From positions 1,247,501 through 1,311,500 of the forward strand of contig NW_022145552.1 in NCBI RefSeq assembly GCF_000002235.5: DNA of 64,000 nucleotides, in the 5' to 3' direction. This stretch comes from Strongylocentrotus purpuratus (lineage: Eukaryota; Echinodermata; Echinoidea; Camarodonta; Strongylocentrotidae). How positions within the stretch are numbered: position 1 is the stretch's first letter; each line of letters begins with the position of its first letter. The translations under genes were made by a program, and so were the position numbers. A model generated the notes under the pieces. That model saw only the letters and a program-made list of their open reading frames with translations. It was not told the DNA's origin and ran no database searches. Positions 37,936 to 48,010 of this stretch are shown in pieces.

Positions 37936-40900
37936 GTAGGCATAATCAGTGCTACAGCTTGAATTCTCTGCGAATGTTAAATTTGGTGCAACTTATTCAT
38001 GTATATAAGCTGTTCAACTAATTTTGCATAATTATAAAATGAAAATTGTACCCCGACCTGGCCCCATCGCTGTTCAGATTGTCTTATGTTTAGATGTTTT
38101 CTTCTGGATAGACCTAAAGAATGTATAATCACAACAAGCAATACTGTGACATTTCTCTATGTGTAATGATAGATAAGTAAATATAAAAAAATAGCAATGA
38201 ATTATTGGAATGATTATTCAAGTCTTTGCTCATTAATATTTACCATCATTTGTAATAATCTAAGGTATGATAATACTTTAGACATTTGTGTTACTGTCAT
38301 TGTTTTCGATTAAAGATTTGAGTGTTTACTCAAATCTTTCTTTTCATAAGAATTTACCGAAGAAACAAGCAATGTAGTTTAATTTCTCATGCTTAAACCC
38401 TCAATATTTCTGTAACTGCCATTATTTTTTTTTCGTTTTATATTTCTTTCTTTATTAAGTGAAGATAATGAGAGGTTCAAAACGGATACCGACTCTCCTT
38501 CAAATCCATTTGAGTTTAAAATACAAGCTTTGTAACTTAGTTTAAAAAAAATAAATTATATAACAGACCTTTATTGAAAGGGATTTTTAAAGGAACGAAC
38601 ATCAATACAATCATCGCATTATGGTAATCTTAGAGGTGTTTGATAATATCCCCACACTATGAACATGACTGACAATGAGAGCGGACAAAATATACAGTTC
38701 CTCAGGTAGACAAAGGAACATCCCTTCACAGCTATTATGTAAAAAGGTGAATATGCATGTGACACCTGTTCTACACATTTTTACATAATAGCAGTGAAGG
38801 GATGTTCCTTTGTCTACCTGAGGAACTGTATATTTTGTCCGCTCTCATTGTCAGTCATGTTCATAGTGCCATCTGACTAGAAGACGATTCTGCTTTGATC
38901 CCACTAAAATGACATTACATTATCTTTAAATCAGTGGAGCTAGAAGCGGGACTCACTGTTGAAGATATCATCAAAGAACGTCCTGTATCCATCTCAGTCT
39001 GTACATCGGCATATGACTTTAACGTACGAGGCCTTGTGTCCTTCTTGAAAGATCTTATGAAGGATCATCCGGAGCTGATCAAAGAAGTCAAGGTCCATGC
39101 GCTACCGTACAACGATCTCTATCATTTTAAATTTACAAAGGAAAACCCGGTTGATGTGATGCTTCTGTGCCACTCTATCAACAACAGAGGGTTTAGAATC
39201 ACAGACGTTATGGATGCCCTGTACGATGAGTATCTTCCATACTGTGCGAGGGTCGTAGGTATTTACTGCTCCTTCTTATAAGTAGAACGGCTTCCAGGTA
39301 ATGCACTGCCAGAAAATCTGTGTGCACGATCTGTAAGATGGTGAATTAAGGGGTGTCGCGATTTCATGTTTTAATTTTGGGTTTTGTCTGACCACATCTG
39401 CAACAAGTTGTAGCTGAAGATCCCCCTCCACCCATACAAGATCGGCATATTTTCAAATATATTTCGAATTGGCGACAAGGGCATAGGTGAGAAGTAGAAT
39501 GGGCTCTAAATATATACAACTCTTCTCTTCAGAGATTTTTGAGTTTTATGTTTTCAACGAACAAAAAAGAAATAAGTTTCGGAATTGCCAAGAAGGAGCA
39601 AAAACTTCCATACTTGTAATCAGAAATTATGCTGGAAGGGGGGGGGGGGTTGTGGAACTTCCAATTTACCCATTGAACGACGCCCCATAAATTCGTAGTG
39701 TGGCCTTTGTTCTTTATTGATAATTGTGTGTCTGTGATTCTGTGTAATTCGATAGTTCTGAAAATGGGCTTTGGTAACGATCATGTTAACAAAATAATCT
39801 TGGGCAAATTCATGACAACATAATTTCAATAAAATCAACCGTATGTAGTACAATGGTGGAATAATTCATACTATTTTGGAAAAATCCTGTTTTCTGAATT
39901 TCCAGGAAAGTTCACGACAACATAATTTGAATATAATCAATCCTATGTTGTAAAATGCTGGAACATTTCTTGCTATTTTCGAAAAATCCTGTTTTCTGAC
40001 TTTCCAGGAAAGGACAAGATGGGGGTGATCGTCCATGACTTTGATGACATGAGAGAAACAGTTCATTCATCTCGCATGTATTCATTCAGGTACAAGCATC
40101 CAAAGGCCTTCGAGACTACCAGCCTTCAGATAACATGCGGACATCTCGAGAAGAAAGAGCAGGTCCTCAAACAGATGCAAAAAGCAGACCGAGAAAAACT
40201 GCTTGAGTTTCTGAAGAATGCGTCAACATTTCACGAAGAAATGAATTTTGATCCTAGTTTATTGAAAGATGCAACTCAACGGATTTTTTCCAGTATTAAG
40301 TAAAGTATGGACAACATCAGTGGGTTTTTTCTCCTGTGATTTTCTTTTAGTTTTGTATCATATGTTATTTATAGACAAACGCTATAAACAAACAAAGCCC
40401 AATGAAACGTGTGATGTGACGATTCATTGACAGTCATTTCATATAGCAAATGATGACAGTCACTGGGTGAATACATGACAGTAGAGATCACAGTGATGCA
40501 AATTGATACTTGAATGCTTTTGATGCATTCACTCATTCAACTCACAATCCCTTTATGACCCTCTTGGTACGTAATAACATTACAAATTCTACCTGAACTT
40601 GTGTCCGTAACTTGCCACAGTCTTATGGATGCCTGACATATTACCCTAAACTTTTCATCAAAGAATAACGTAGAACCTTTCTGTCTCAAAATCGATCAAT
40701 TGATATTCATTTTATGTTCGCATTTATTTCATGTTCTGATAGTAGTCTTGTTCAGATGAGGTTTTGCTAGTCGGTGTAAGTTAATCCCGGCCACCTGATC
40801 CCGGCAGCAGTAAATACCTCATGTATATTTCACTCATACCAATAGTTGTCCACACGCTCTTACTCGGACCAACTTGCCACGAGTGAGTTAACGCGACCTT

Positions 40901-43900
40901 TCACCGACAACCGTACTGTAACTTACGCAGAGACAGATACTCCGGGTGTACGTGAGAGCAGATCCATCTATATACAGACTTTGGCCAACCTAGTTCGAGT
41001 TGGACACATAGGCCCGAATTCACAAAGCAAGGTTTGAGCTCAGACCAAGGTTTGAGCTCAAACCTTGGTCTGAGCTCAATCCTAATGTACGCCGTGTTGT
41101 GACCCAGTGAAACCAAGTTGGCCGTTGGCCAAACTCTGTGTATAGATGGCTCATGAAGGTCACAGTTACTCATGGGTGTAAGTTGAGAGCATCCACACGG
41201 TCAACTTACGCTACCCTCTCGTTGTGTTAGCGAGTTAGTCCTGGCTTTAACTAGGAGTAAATAGGTCGGGGTAGAGGTAGCCTATAATCTAGGCGGAGTG
41301 CCGAGCTTTTTTCTTTGCTGCTAGACTAACCCTAAGCAGAACGTCTGATACGGCGAGACTACGAACCGTGAGCCGCGAAGCGGCTCACCGCCTATAATCA
41401 CTGGTCTAGCTAATCAATATTCATATATATTCAAAATGGCGGATCTATGAATCATTCAACAGCCCTACCAAATAAGGTACACCTATGTTACGTTCGACCA
41501 ATCAGATATAAGAAACCGCAACGAGTCATCATGATCATAGAATCCGTGGTCGCGTAGAAAATCACAGCACAAGGGGATTGCTTGGTATATTGCACTCTTT
41601 CCAAAACCAGTAGGTAATGCAACAAAAATATCCCTGCCGGCTTCAATAACGCTACGAATAGCGGATTCCTGCAGTTCTCTGAATTTTCCATTAGGAATGC
41701 CTAGTTTGTTGGCCGCATATGATAAACTTTCTCGCAGAAGATCGTCGTCGCATGAACTACCCGCCATCTTGGATGAAGAAAATGACGTAGTGTCACGTGA
41801 TTTATAATATGCATGTGCATAGACTCTTCTCCATACGTGTTTCTGATTGGTTGAGTTCATTTCGTATTCATGAGGTTTTTTCGTACGAAAAACTGCCACG
41901 GATTCATGGTCGATAATAAAAAAACAACGACTAAAGCTAGACCAGTGATTATAGGCGGTGAGCCGCTTCACGACTCACGGTTCGTAGTCTCGCCGTATCA
42001 GACGTTCTGCTTAGGGTTAGTCTAGCAGCAAAGAAAAAAGCTCGGCACTCCGCCTAGATTATAGGCTAGGGTAGAGGTAGCCACACCTAACATGATCATC
42101 ATTCAGACGGTCACTACTCCTACCCTTACACCTACCTCGCCATATTTACCCCACCTAGCTCTTAACACGACCTTTACCCTAGCGTATCTTGCCTCCGTCT
42201 GAACAAGACTTTAGTCATAGAAATAAAAATTGATTTAATTGAATTGAATTCCAACTTAAGCAGTATCCTGTCCTGAAGAGCACACTATAATAACATTGCT
42301 GTATTCAAATGGCCTCCCTATCGGTTTAATTATCTTTATTATTTCATTTATTTATTTGACAGCCATTACAGGCTTATCATGCGCCAACAGATTTGCAAAG
42401 AAAGACATTGAATGTAAATGACAAAATATCTTAAACATCAAAAACTGGGTGGAAGATCGCCATTCCTATCTGTTGTGGCTAGCTGGAAAACCTTTCCTTG
42501 TTCAGGGTAAAAACAAAGTTTAGTTTCGGATATAAGCCCCTTGCAAATGTCATGAAGCTGTATTGAAATGTCCGATTTGCACCTGTAGTCTTGTCCTGTA
42601 TATTACTTGTGTCATGAAGGATATGTACTGTATCTCTCTCTGTCTCTCTCTGTCTCTCTTCACGAAGCTGTTAAATTATTATGGGAATCAGTTCAGTCGG
42701 GAGGACGCAGTCAAGATAGCACATCCGTAGGATCTAGCGTGGATCCGAGTGAAGATGATGGAAACAATCATGATACGATTCGCAATGCTAAAGCTCCGGG
42801 TGACAAGACAAAGCGATCGGCGAATGAGAGGCAGCCTTCATCTCGACAGGCTAGTAGGCGAGCATGTACGTACACTGTAATAGCTATTAAACTGTCCCAT
42901 CTCACGGGTTTGCCAGTCTTCACAGTAATTCACAAAATTTCTAAAACTTGCAAATTTCCCGCGATCTCGACCAACAGACAGGCAGTGGGGCTTCCCTCAT
43001 TTAAATCAGATTAGACGTTGACGAAACATATCAATAAGCAATTCGGCAGTTTTTCCAATTATTATCTCACGTAAAGAGTAAATTAGACGTTCATTCTTTA
43101 AAAGGAAAACAATTCATCTGCCATCCGACACAGTAAACCAACTGCGAAGTGTCCATGGAAGAAGGCTACAGCATATCCCTGACTTCACAATTCGTTCGAC
43201 ACACCTAAGATTCTTCACAGCCTCTTGCTTAAGCCCACCTTCATGATATAAGTTATAGATAAGAATGAGAATACTAATTACCAGCATTGAAGTGCATTTA
43301 AGCCCTCTAGTCAGAAATATAGCGACCCGGATTCAAACCGTAGACAATCGCACTATTGGTCTGACGTCACTATTATTTTGAGCCGATTGTGACTTTTTAT
43401 CCTGCAAGGAAGCATGAAACCCCATAAGATTGAGATTTTCGTATCATATGAATATAACTCGGATATTTTTTAAATATAAATGTTTGACTGATCATCACAA
43501 ATGCTATTGCATCAAAATTGGATCGTTGTCAGATTGCAGAGTATGTGATGGGCTTTATGCTACCTAAACATGTTACAATATAAAACATGTTCTTCTTAAT
43601 GTCTGTTGTGTAGGTCTAACGAGGGAAGGCACATCCGGTGGTTCTCACCAGACACTTCAAGCTAGCATGGATGAAAGGAACCCAAATCCACCGAGGGATA
43701 TATCACCCATAGGACAGCAAAGGTCAGTCACATATAACGCGAAACGCTCCCAAGTTTCACTTGGACAGCAGTCAATGGCACACTCTTCTGGGGGGACTGT
43801 CACATCTGCACCACAAAGGTCCCACACAACACCTACGCCTCGTCGTATCTCAATCTCAGTCTGTTCTTCCGCCTATGAGCACAACGTCAAAGGGTTCATG

Positions 43901-44915
43901 TCCAAGCTTACCGAGTTGCAGATGATCACCGACGTCCGTTTCCGGAGCCTACCGTACAACGACATTAATTCATTCAGGTTTCTGTCAAACGACCCCGTTG
44001 ATGTGATGGTCCTCTGTCATTCAGTTCAAAATCGAGGGTTTTCAATCACCAATGTACTGAATGCTCTCTACGAAAAACATCTGCAGTATTGTCATGATGT
44101 GATTGGTAAGTTAATACCTTTTAAACGATGACGCTGAATTTTATTATCAGTTATAGCTCCCTCCCTGTGGACAGATTTCTTGTTCGTTCTTTTCAAAATT
44201 CAAGATTGTTTCATCCAAATTCCTTATCTTATCTGTTAATCTTTTTTTTTTTTAATTGAATCCCATTCGGTAGGCAGTCATGATATGTATAATTTAAACT
44301 TTGACATAATATGAATGTTATTGAGGCCTTGCTCATAATAGAGACGAACTTCCCTCACGACTAGTTGACCTACCATATTTAGGGTTCTTTCTCCCAAATA
44401 ATGTTCATGCATTTACTCATGAAAGTTTATACTGTAACCTTAGCTTTCATTTAATTTTTCCAAACTCTAATCAGTGTATCTTCGTTCAAGAGTCGCTGCA
44501 GACATCATATGTTTTAATCAGGACATAGAAATCGGCTCGAAAAAACGAATTACAGATGAGAGTTTAAATTTTTCAGTGAAACGATCGTGGATCATAAACA
44601 ACATCTACCTCTTTATTTTCCTACAATATTTCAGGAAAGAAGAAGCTGGCCGTGATTGTTCACGATTTTAGCGACTGCCAACCAAAGATCCTTGATGCCA
44701 GGATGGAATCGTTCAGGAGGTCACAGTCTTTGACATTTGAGCTCGTTGACACCGTGATCGTATGCGGTAGCCTGGAGAAACCAGGCAACATAGAAATGAG
44801 AGATGACGATATGACACGACTTACGACTTTCTTTGAACAAGCGAGATATGAACAAAAAGAGAACTATGCCGTCAAGCAATCAATAAAGAAAAGCTTCCTA
44901 GGAATTTTCAAGTAA
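37743..44915 (+). CDS. Gene 2: short paralogue with domains A and B, no Death domain (6 exons)
   Basis: Model: 37743-37935, 38935-39258, 40008-40292, 42668-42865, 43614-44105, 44635-44915; 1773 nt, 590 residues, all introns phase 1. It has the acidic head, domain A, the basic linker and domain B, but none of the linker exons 2-11 of gene 1 and no Death domain. Weak point: the exon 3 donor is GTATTA instead of GTAAGT, and without splicing there the frame ends at TAA 40301-40303. Either gene 2 makes a domain A-only protein of about 270 residues and the B exons are orphaned or separately started, or it uses the weak donor. The TTG and ATG before 37745 share a frame; the ATG at 37743 aligns with genes 1 and 3 and was chosen. 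All domain exons are open and well conserved, which argues against a dead copy. Confidence 0.68.
38655..38868. mobile_element. Hairpin MITE with CACTA-type ends in intron 1 of gene 2
   Basis: 214 bp, nearly all of it one hairpin with arms of about 90 bp that differ at only a few bases. The ends are CACTATGAACATGACTGACA and complement, flanked by CCA (38652-38654, 38869-38871). The related introns read straight through (AATATCCCCATCTCACTAG). CACTA ends with a 3-bp duplication recall EnSpm/CACTA elements; this is inferred from ends only. Confidence 0.82.
38935..39258 (+). CDS. Gene 2 exon 2: chimeric linker/domain A exon
   Basis: 324 nt, phase 1 to phase 1. The acceptor and first codons (VELEAG) match the start of linker modules such as gene 1 exon 10 (VEQEAD), while from KERPVSISVC on it matches gene 1 exon 12. 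The charged linker that precedes domain A in gene 1 is missing. The domain part keeps ISVCTSAYDFNVRG, LPYNDLYHFKF, VDVMLLCHSINNRGF and the closing YCARVVG. Confidence 0.78.
40008..40292 (+). CDS. Gene 2 exon 3: second half of domain A
   Basis: Starts after TGACTTTCCAG. Encodes MGVIVHDFDD, SRMYSFRYKHPKAFE, SLQITCGHLEKKE and REKLLEFLKNAS, then a diverged tail. It ends either by splicing at the weak GTATTA donor (after 40292) or by running on to the TAA at 40301-40303. Confidence 0.68.
41278..42068. mobile_element. Inner DNA transposon with ~131-bp terminal inverted repeats
   Basis: TIRs beginning GCCTATAATCTAGGCGGAGT run from 41280 to about 41411 and back from 42066. They differ at about two bases, so the insertion is young or conserved. 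A TA duplication flanks it (41278-41279, 42067-42068). The 787-bp element carries a RecQ helicase fragment on the minus strand. Superfamily not assigned. Confidence 0.88.
41483..41767 (-). pseudogene. N-terminal fragment of a RecQ-type DNA helicase
   Basis: Reading from an ATG at 41767 (minus): MAGSSCDDDLLRESLSYAAN, then FRELQESAIRSVIEAGRDIF and VALPTGFGKSAIYQAIPLCC. FRELQ...AI is the RecQ Q-motif region and LPTGFGKS is the Walker A loop. All later helicase motifs (DEAH box, HRDC and so on) are absent, and the frame stops at 41483. It sits wholly inside the TIR element, so it is element cargo and not part of gene 2. Confidence 0.7.
42668..42865 (+). CDS. Gene 2 exon 4, basic linker
   Basis: 198 nt, phase 1 to phase 1, after a CT-rich acceptor ending CACGAAG and before GTACGT. 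Encodes AVKLLWESVQSGGRSQDSTS-like sequence (first residue depends on the donor used) and a Lys/Arg-rich end. Confidence 0.62.
43614..44105 (+). CDS. Gene 2 exon 5: linker plus first half of domain B
   Basis: 492 nt, phase 1 to phase 1. Serine/Thr-rich linker, then RRISISVCSSAYEHNVKG, LPYNDINSFRF, VDVMVLCHSVQNRGFSITNV and the closing DVIG. Relative to gene 1, a short loop after helix 1 is missing (TRPPHL lost). Confidence 0.76.
44635..44915 (+). CDS. Gene 2 exon 6 (last): second half of domain B
   Basis: 281 nt with stop TAA at 44913-44915. Encodes LAVIVHDFSDCQPK, RMESFRRSQSLTFE, DTVIVCGSLEKPG and the ARYEQKENYAVKQ tail, ending KSFLGIFK. Confidence 0.76.
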
Positions 44916-45323
44916 TAACCAGCAGAAACCAAAAAGGAAATTAAAGTAGGAGAAGAAGAAGAAAAAGAAAAATCAAAAAAATATTTCGAAACATAGTTTC
45001 TTCCAACATGTCCAGATGTACGTGACGGGACGTCAACGGTCATTCCCGACGAGGACGCAGAAATGGATTATTATTTGACATCTGTTACAAGTAATTACTG
45101 CAACCCCTGCCCTACCCCACGCAAATATAATCATTTCTACCCACTCACCACTCACAAAATGACGTGATTTGTTATAGTTATACCCTGTTTAACTGTACAT
45201 ACGCCTAAGGTCATTCATTATACATACGTCACAGTTTTTCCTTTCCACTAACCACACACTAAATGATGTGACGTCTAATCCTCATGGTTATCCAAATCGT
45301 TATCCTTGCCGTTACATCAAGTG

Positions 45324-45329
45324 AATAAA
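45324..45329 (+). terminator. Candidate polyadenylation signal for gene 2
   Basis: AATAAA about 410 bases after the stop codon. It is not conserved after gene 1, so the call is weak. Confidence 0.25.
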
Positions 45330-47425
45330 GAATAGCCTAGTGCAATTTTTGTCCCTCCATTTTTTAAACAACTTTTTGGGGACTTGCATTTGCTTCTCGT
45401 GTAATGTAAACTTTAGAGCTAAATACATGTACCTCTTGACTTGATTTGATGATCATTTCCTGAAAACAAAACCCTTTTGACTGCCGCATTGCTGAGAGCA
45501 AATGTAATAATAAAATGATTTTATTTTTTATTCCTGTATTAGTTCACTGCAGATAATGTACAGGAACTCCTTTGCATGAAATTCGAATCTTGGCTTCTCA
45601 TTAGAGTATGGAAACATATGAACTAGAACTGTAATAGTAATATTAATAGTATTTAATTTTTATATAGCGCTTTATACAAATGTCTCTAAGCGCTTTACAA
45701 ATATACTGTACCCTTTGCATTAAGCAATTAAATACTGGTGATATAACATTTTACATCTACTTAATATTGATAATAGCGATGCTTAATTTCGTCTATTTGT
45801 ACCCTAATTAGTTAGTCAGCTCATCGTGCAAATATAGTTATTTAATGCTTTGCCTTGAAACAACCCGTTAATTTTAATCGTCTATGTACACTTTATGATC
45901 AATAAATGTATCGATTCTCCATATCCTGTTGCTAAACAAATTGTGAAAAATACTTTCTCTCTTGATGGAATACATTTTGGGAAACAGGATTTGATCACTA
46001 ACAATTATGATTATACTGACAACACTAAAGGTCAAAAAAGCACTTTAGTGCCGTTTAATATTTCCATCATGTCTTGGCGTTGACAGAGTTATAATTAGAT
46101 ATAGATGGCGTGTGGAATGTATGCAAATACAATGGTTTACTGAGACTGTTAGAAATGTGTGGCTTTAGAACGGCATTGTACATTTCATTTAGTTCAGAAA
46201 TAGTAAATAGATTGTAAATTTATCCTTTAATTGAACTTATCTAGATTCTTTCCTTTGTAGTTGTTCATTCCATGGTACACACAGATTTATATAATTTAAA
46301 AAATACCACAATTTAGGCCTTCTATTTTTGTTGGGTATATATCATTACGTCAATAATTGGTCCATCAATTGTACAGGTTTCCGGTTGTTGTTTCGAATGT
46401 AAAATATTGCACGCAGTTCTTATCATTATTATTGTATAATGAATATACATGTATTTCACAAGTCTTTTATTCAAAGAGTGGCGTTACTAAAGAGGTGGAA
46501 AACAATAGCCACTCAACTGCTTTACGTCTCATTCTGTTCTCCTATAGTAGGCATATAATACCACATCAATATAATAAAGAATACATATTTTCTGAAATTC
46601 CTGATATAAATTGCTGCTATGATATTGTCTTATAGAATGTTCATTTGCCTTTATTTTGCTTATATTACATGTACTTGAATTCGGTATGCCGCAATGGTAG
46701 TGGGTCTGTGTTCTGTCTATACCGCATAAAAGCAAGACGGGGGTATGTTCTCTGAAATTTTGTATATACATGCTCATACAAGGAAAATAAGTACTAGTAC
46801 ATGTATCATCCTCCCGCCCTTTCTGTGATTGAGAGAAATAGTGGCAACTGTGTAATTTATGCTTCTAGGGCTTGTGGGCCTCGGTTTGTAGACTATTAAA
46901 TTTATCTTTCTCATACGAAAAAAGAAAGGTATTTACTACATGTACTGTACATACATGACGTGTTCCCCTCCCACATATAGTATGCAGCTGGTATATGCTA
47001 TAATTTAACACTTTACCACAATTCCTAAGGCCTTGAGCAGAGCCTTTAGCTGTGTCGGTCTCTCGCCGACAAATATATATATATATACCAGGCAAAAAAG
47101 GGTGAATTCTAAGTAATCGCCAAATTAACCAAGCGAAGGAAGGAGGCTTTTACAAAGTACAGTGCCTATGCAGTATGCTGTCAGCCTGTAGTCTCACTGT
47201 ACAGACATTGCTTTTGCACATCCAATGACGATGGTTTGTGCATAAAGACTGGAGGAAAAAAAAGAGCCATCGACGGTACATATTTTAGAGGTAGCGAACT
47301 TTAAAAAAAAATCCGCCCCTCCCCTTTCTTGCAATCCCGAGTGCATGCCAATCTATTTCGAAGCAAACACGTGTGACAAAGCGATGTGTTCTGTTCAACT
47401 ATCTCTATCAGCACTACAGTAATGT
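45330..47425. other. Intergenic backbone after gene 2
   Basis: No gene supported. A SINE-tail fragment in reverse orientation lies at about 45640-45706 (ATAGCGCTTTATAC, AAGCGCTTTACAAATA). The rest is homologous to the region after gene 1. Confidence 0.55.
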
Positions 47426-48010
47426 ATAGGTCACATATACACCGGGTCCCGTACGATTTTCATTTCTACGGCATGTGTGGTCACATATTCTGCGGCGCCC
47501 GGGAGGTGCCCGGTGAAAATTGGTCAAGTGAAAATACAATGCGCCCGTAAGGGTGCCGGTCGGGTGCCGACCGGTAAGCTTACGGGCTCTGTCCGATGAA
47601 CAGGTGCAACCCATGGCTCCCGGGGCCCGGCCGGGGTCCTCAAGGCACCCGTTTGGGTGCCGTGCGGTGCACTGAACTACGTGTCCTCTGACATTCGTGC
47701 CTCCATTGAGAATTGAGAGAAAAAAAATCGTGAGGGGCCCGTCCGGGCACCGACCGGAGCCCGTACGAAACCCGTACGGTGCCCAAAGGGCCCTGTACGG
47801 GCTTTCTACGGCCTAACGGTTAGATGAAAACGCCGGGAGAATTGGGAGCGGCCAACTCAGCCCCCACGGCACCCGAACGGCTGATGAAAATGTTCCGGCG
47901 CCCTGTCAGAACTTTTCGGGAGCCGGCCGGGCATCGGACGAAAATTCCAAAAATGTCTGTTTTTACGCGCCTTACAGGCCCCGGAGTGTTAAGTGAAAGC
48001 CCCATAAAGG
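47426..48010. mobile_element. GC-rich insertion of unknown type
   Basis: About 580 bp that is much more GC-rich than its surroundings, with recurring GTGCCGGTCGGGTGCC, CCCGTACGG and CCGGGGCCCGGCCGG motifs. Gene 1's matching region joins directly across it (near 26640). No TIR, target duplication or coding frame was identified; short frames reflect composition. Confidence 0.6.

Larger units (their letters stand above)
40744..42210. mobile_element. Outer DNA element in intron 3 of gene 2
   Basis: Inverted ends AGTCTTGTTCAGATGAGG (40744) and the near complement ending at 42210. The matching gene 1 intron is about 1.8 kb shorter and lacks the block. It holds a MITE-like patch with a perfect palindrome GACCAAGGTTTGAGC... 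(41042-41069) and the inner element 41280-42066. No clear target duplication. Confidence 0.6.
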
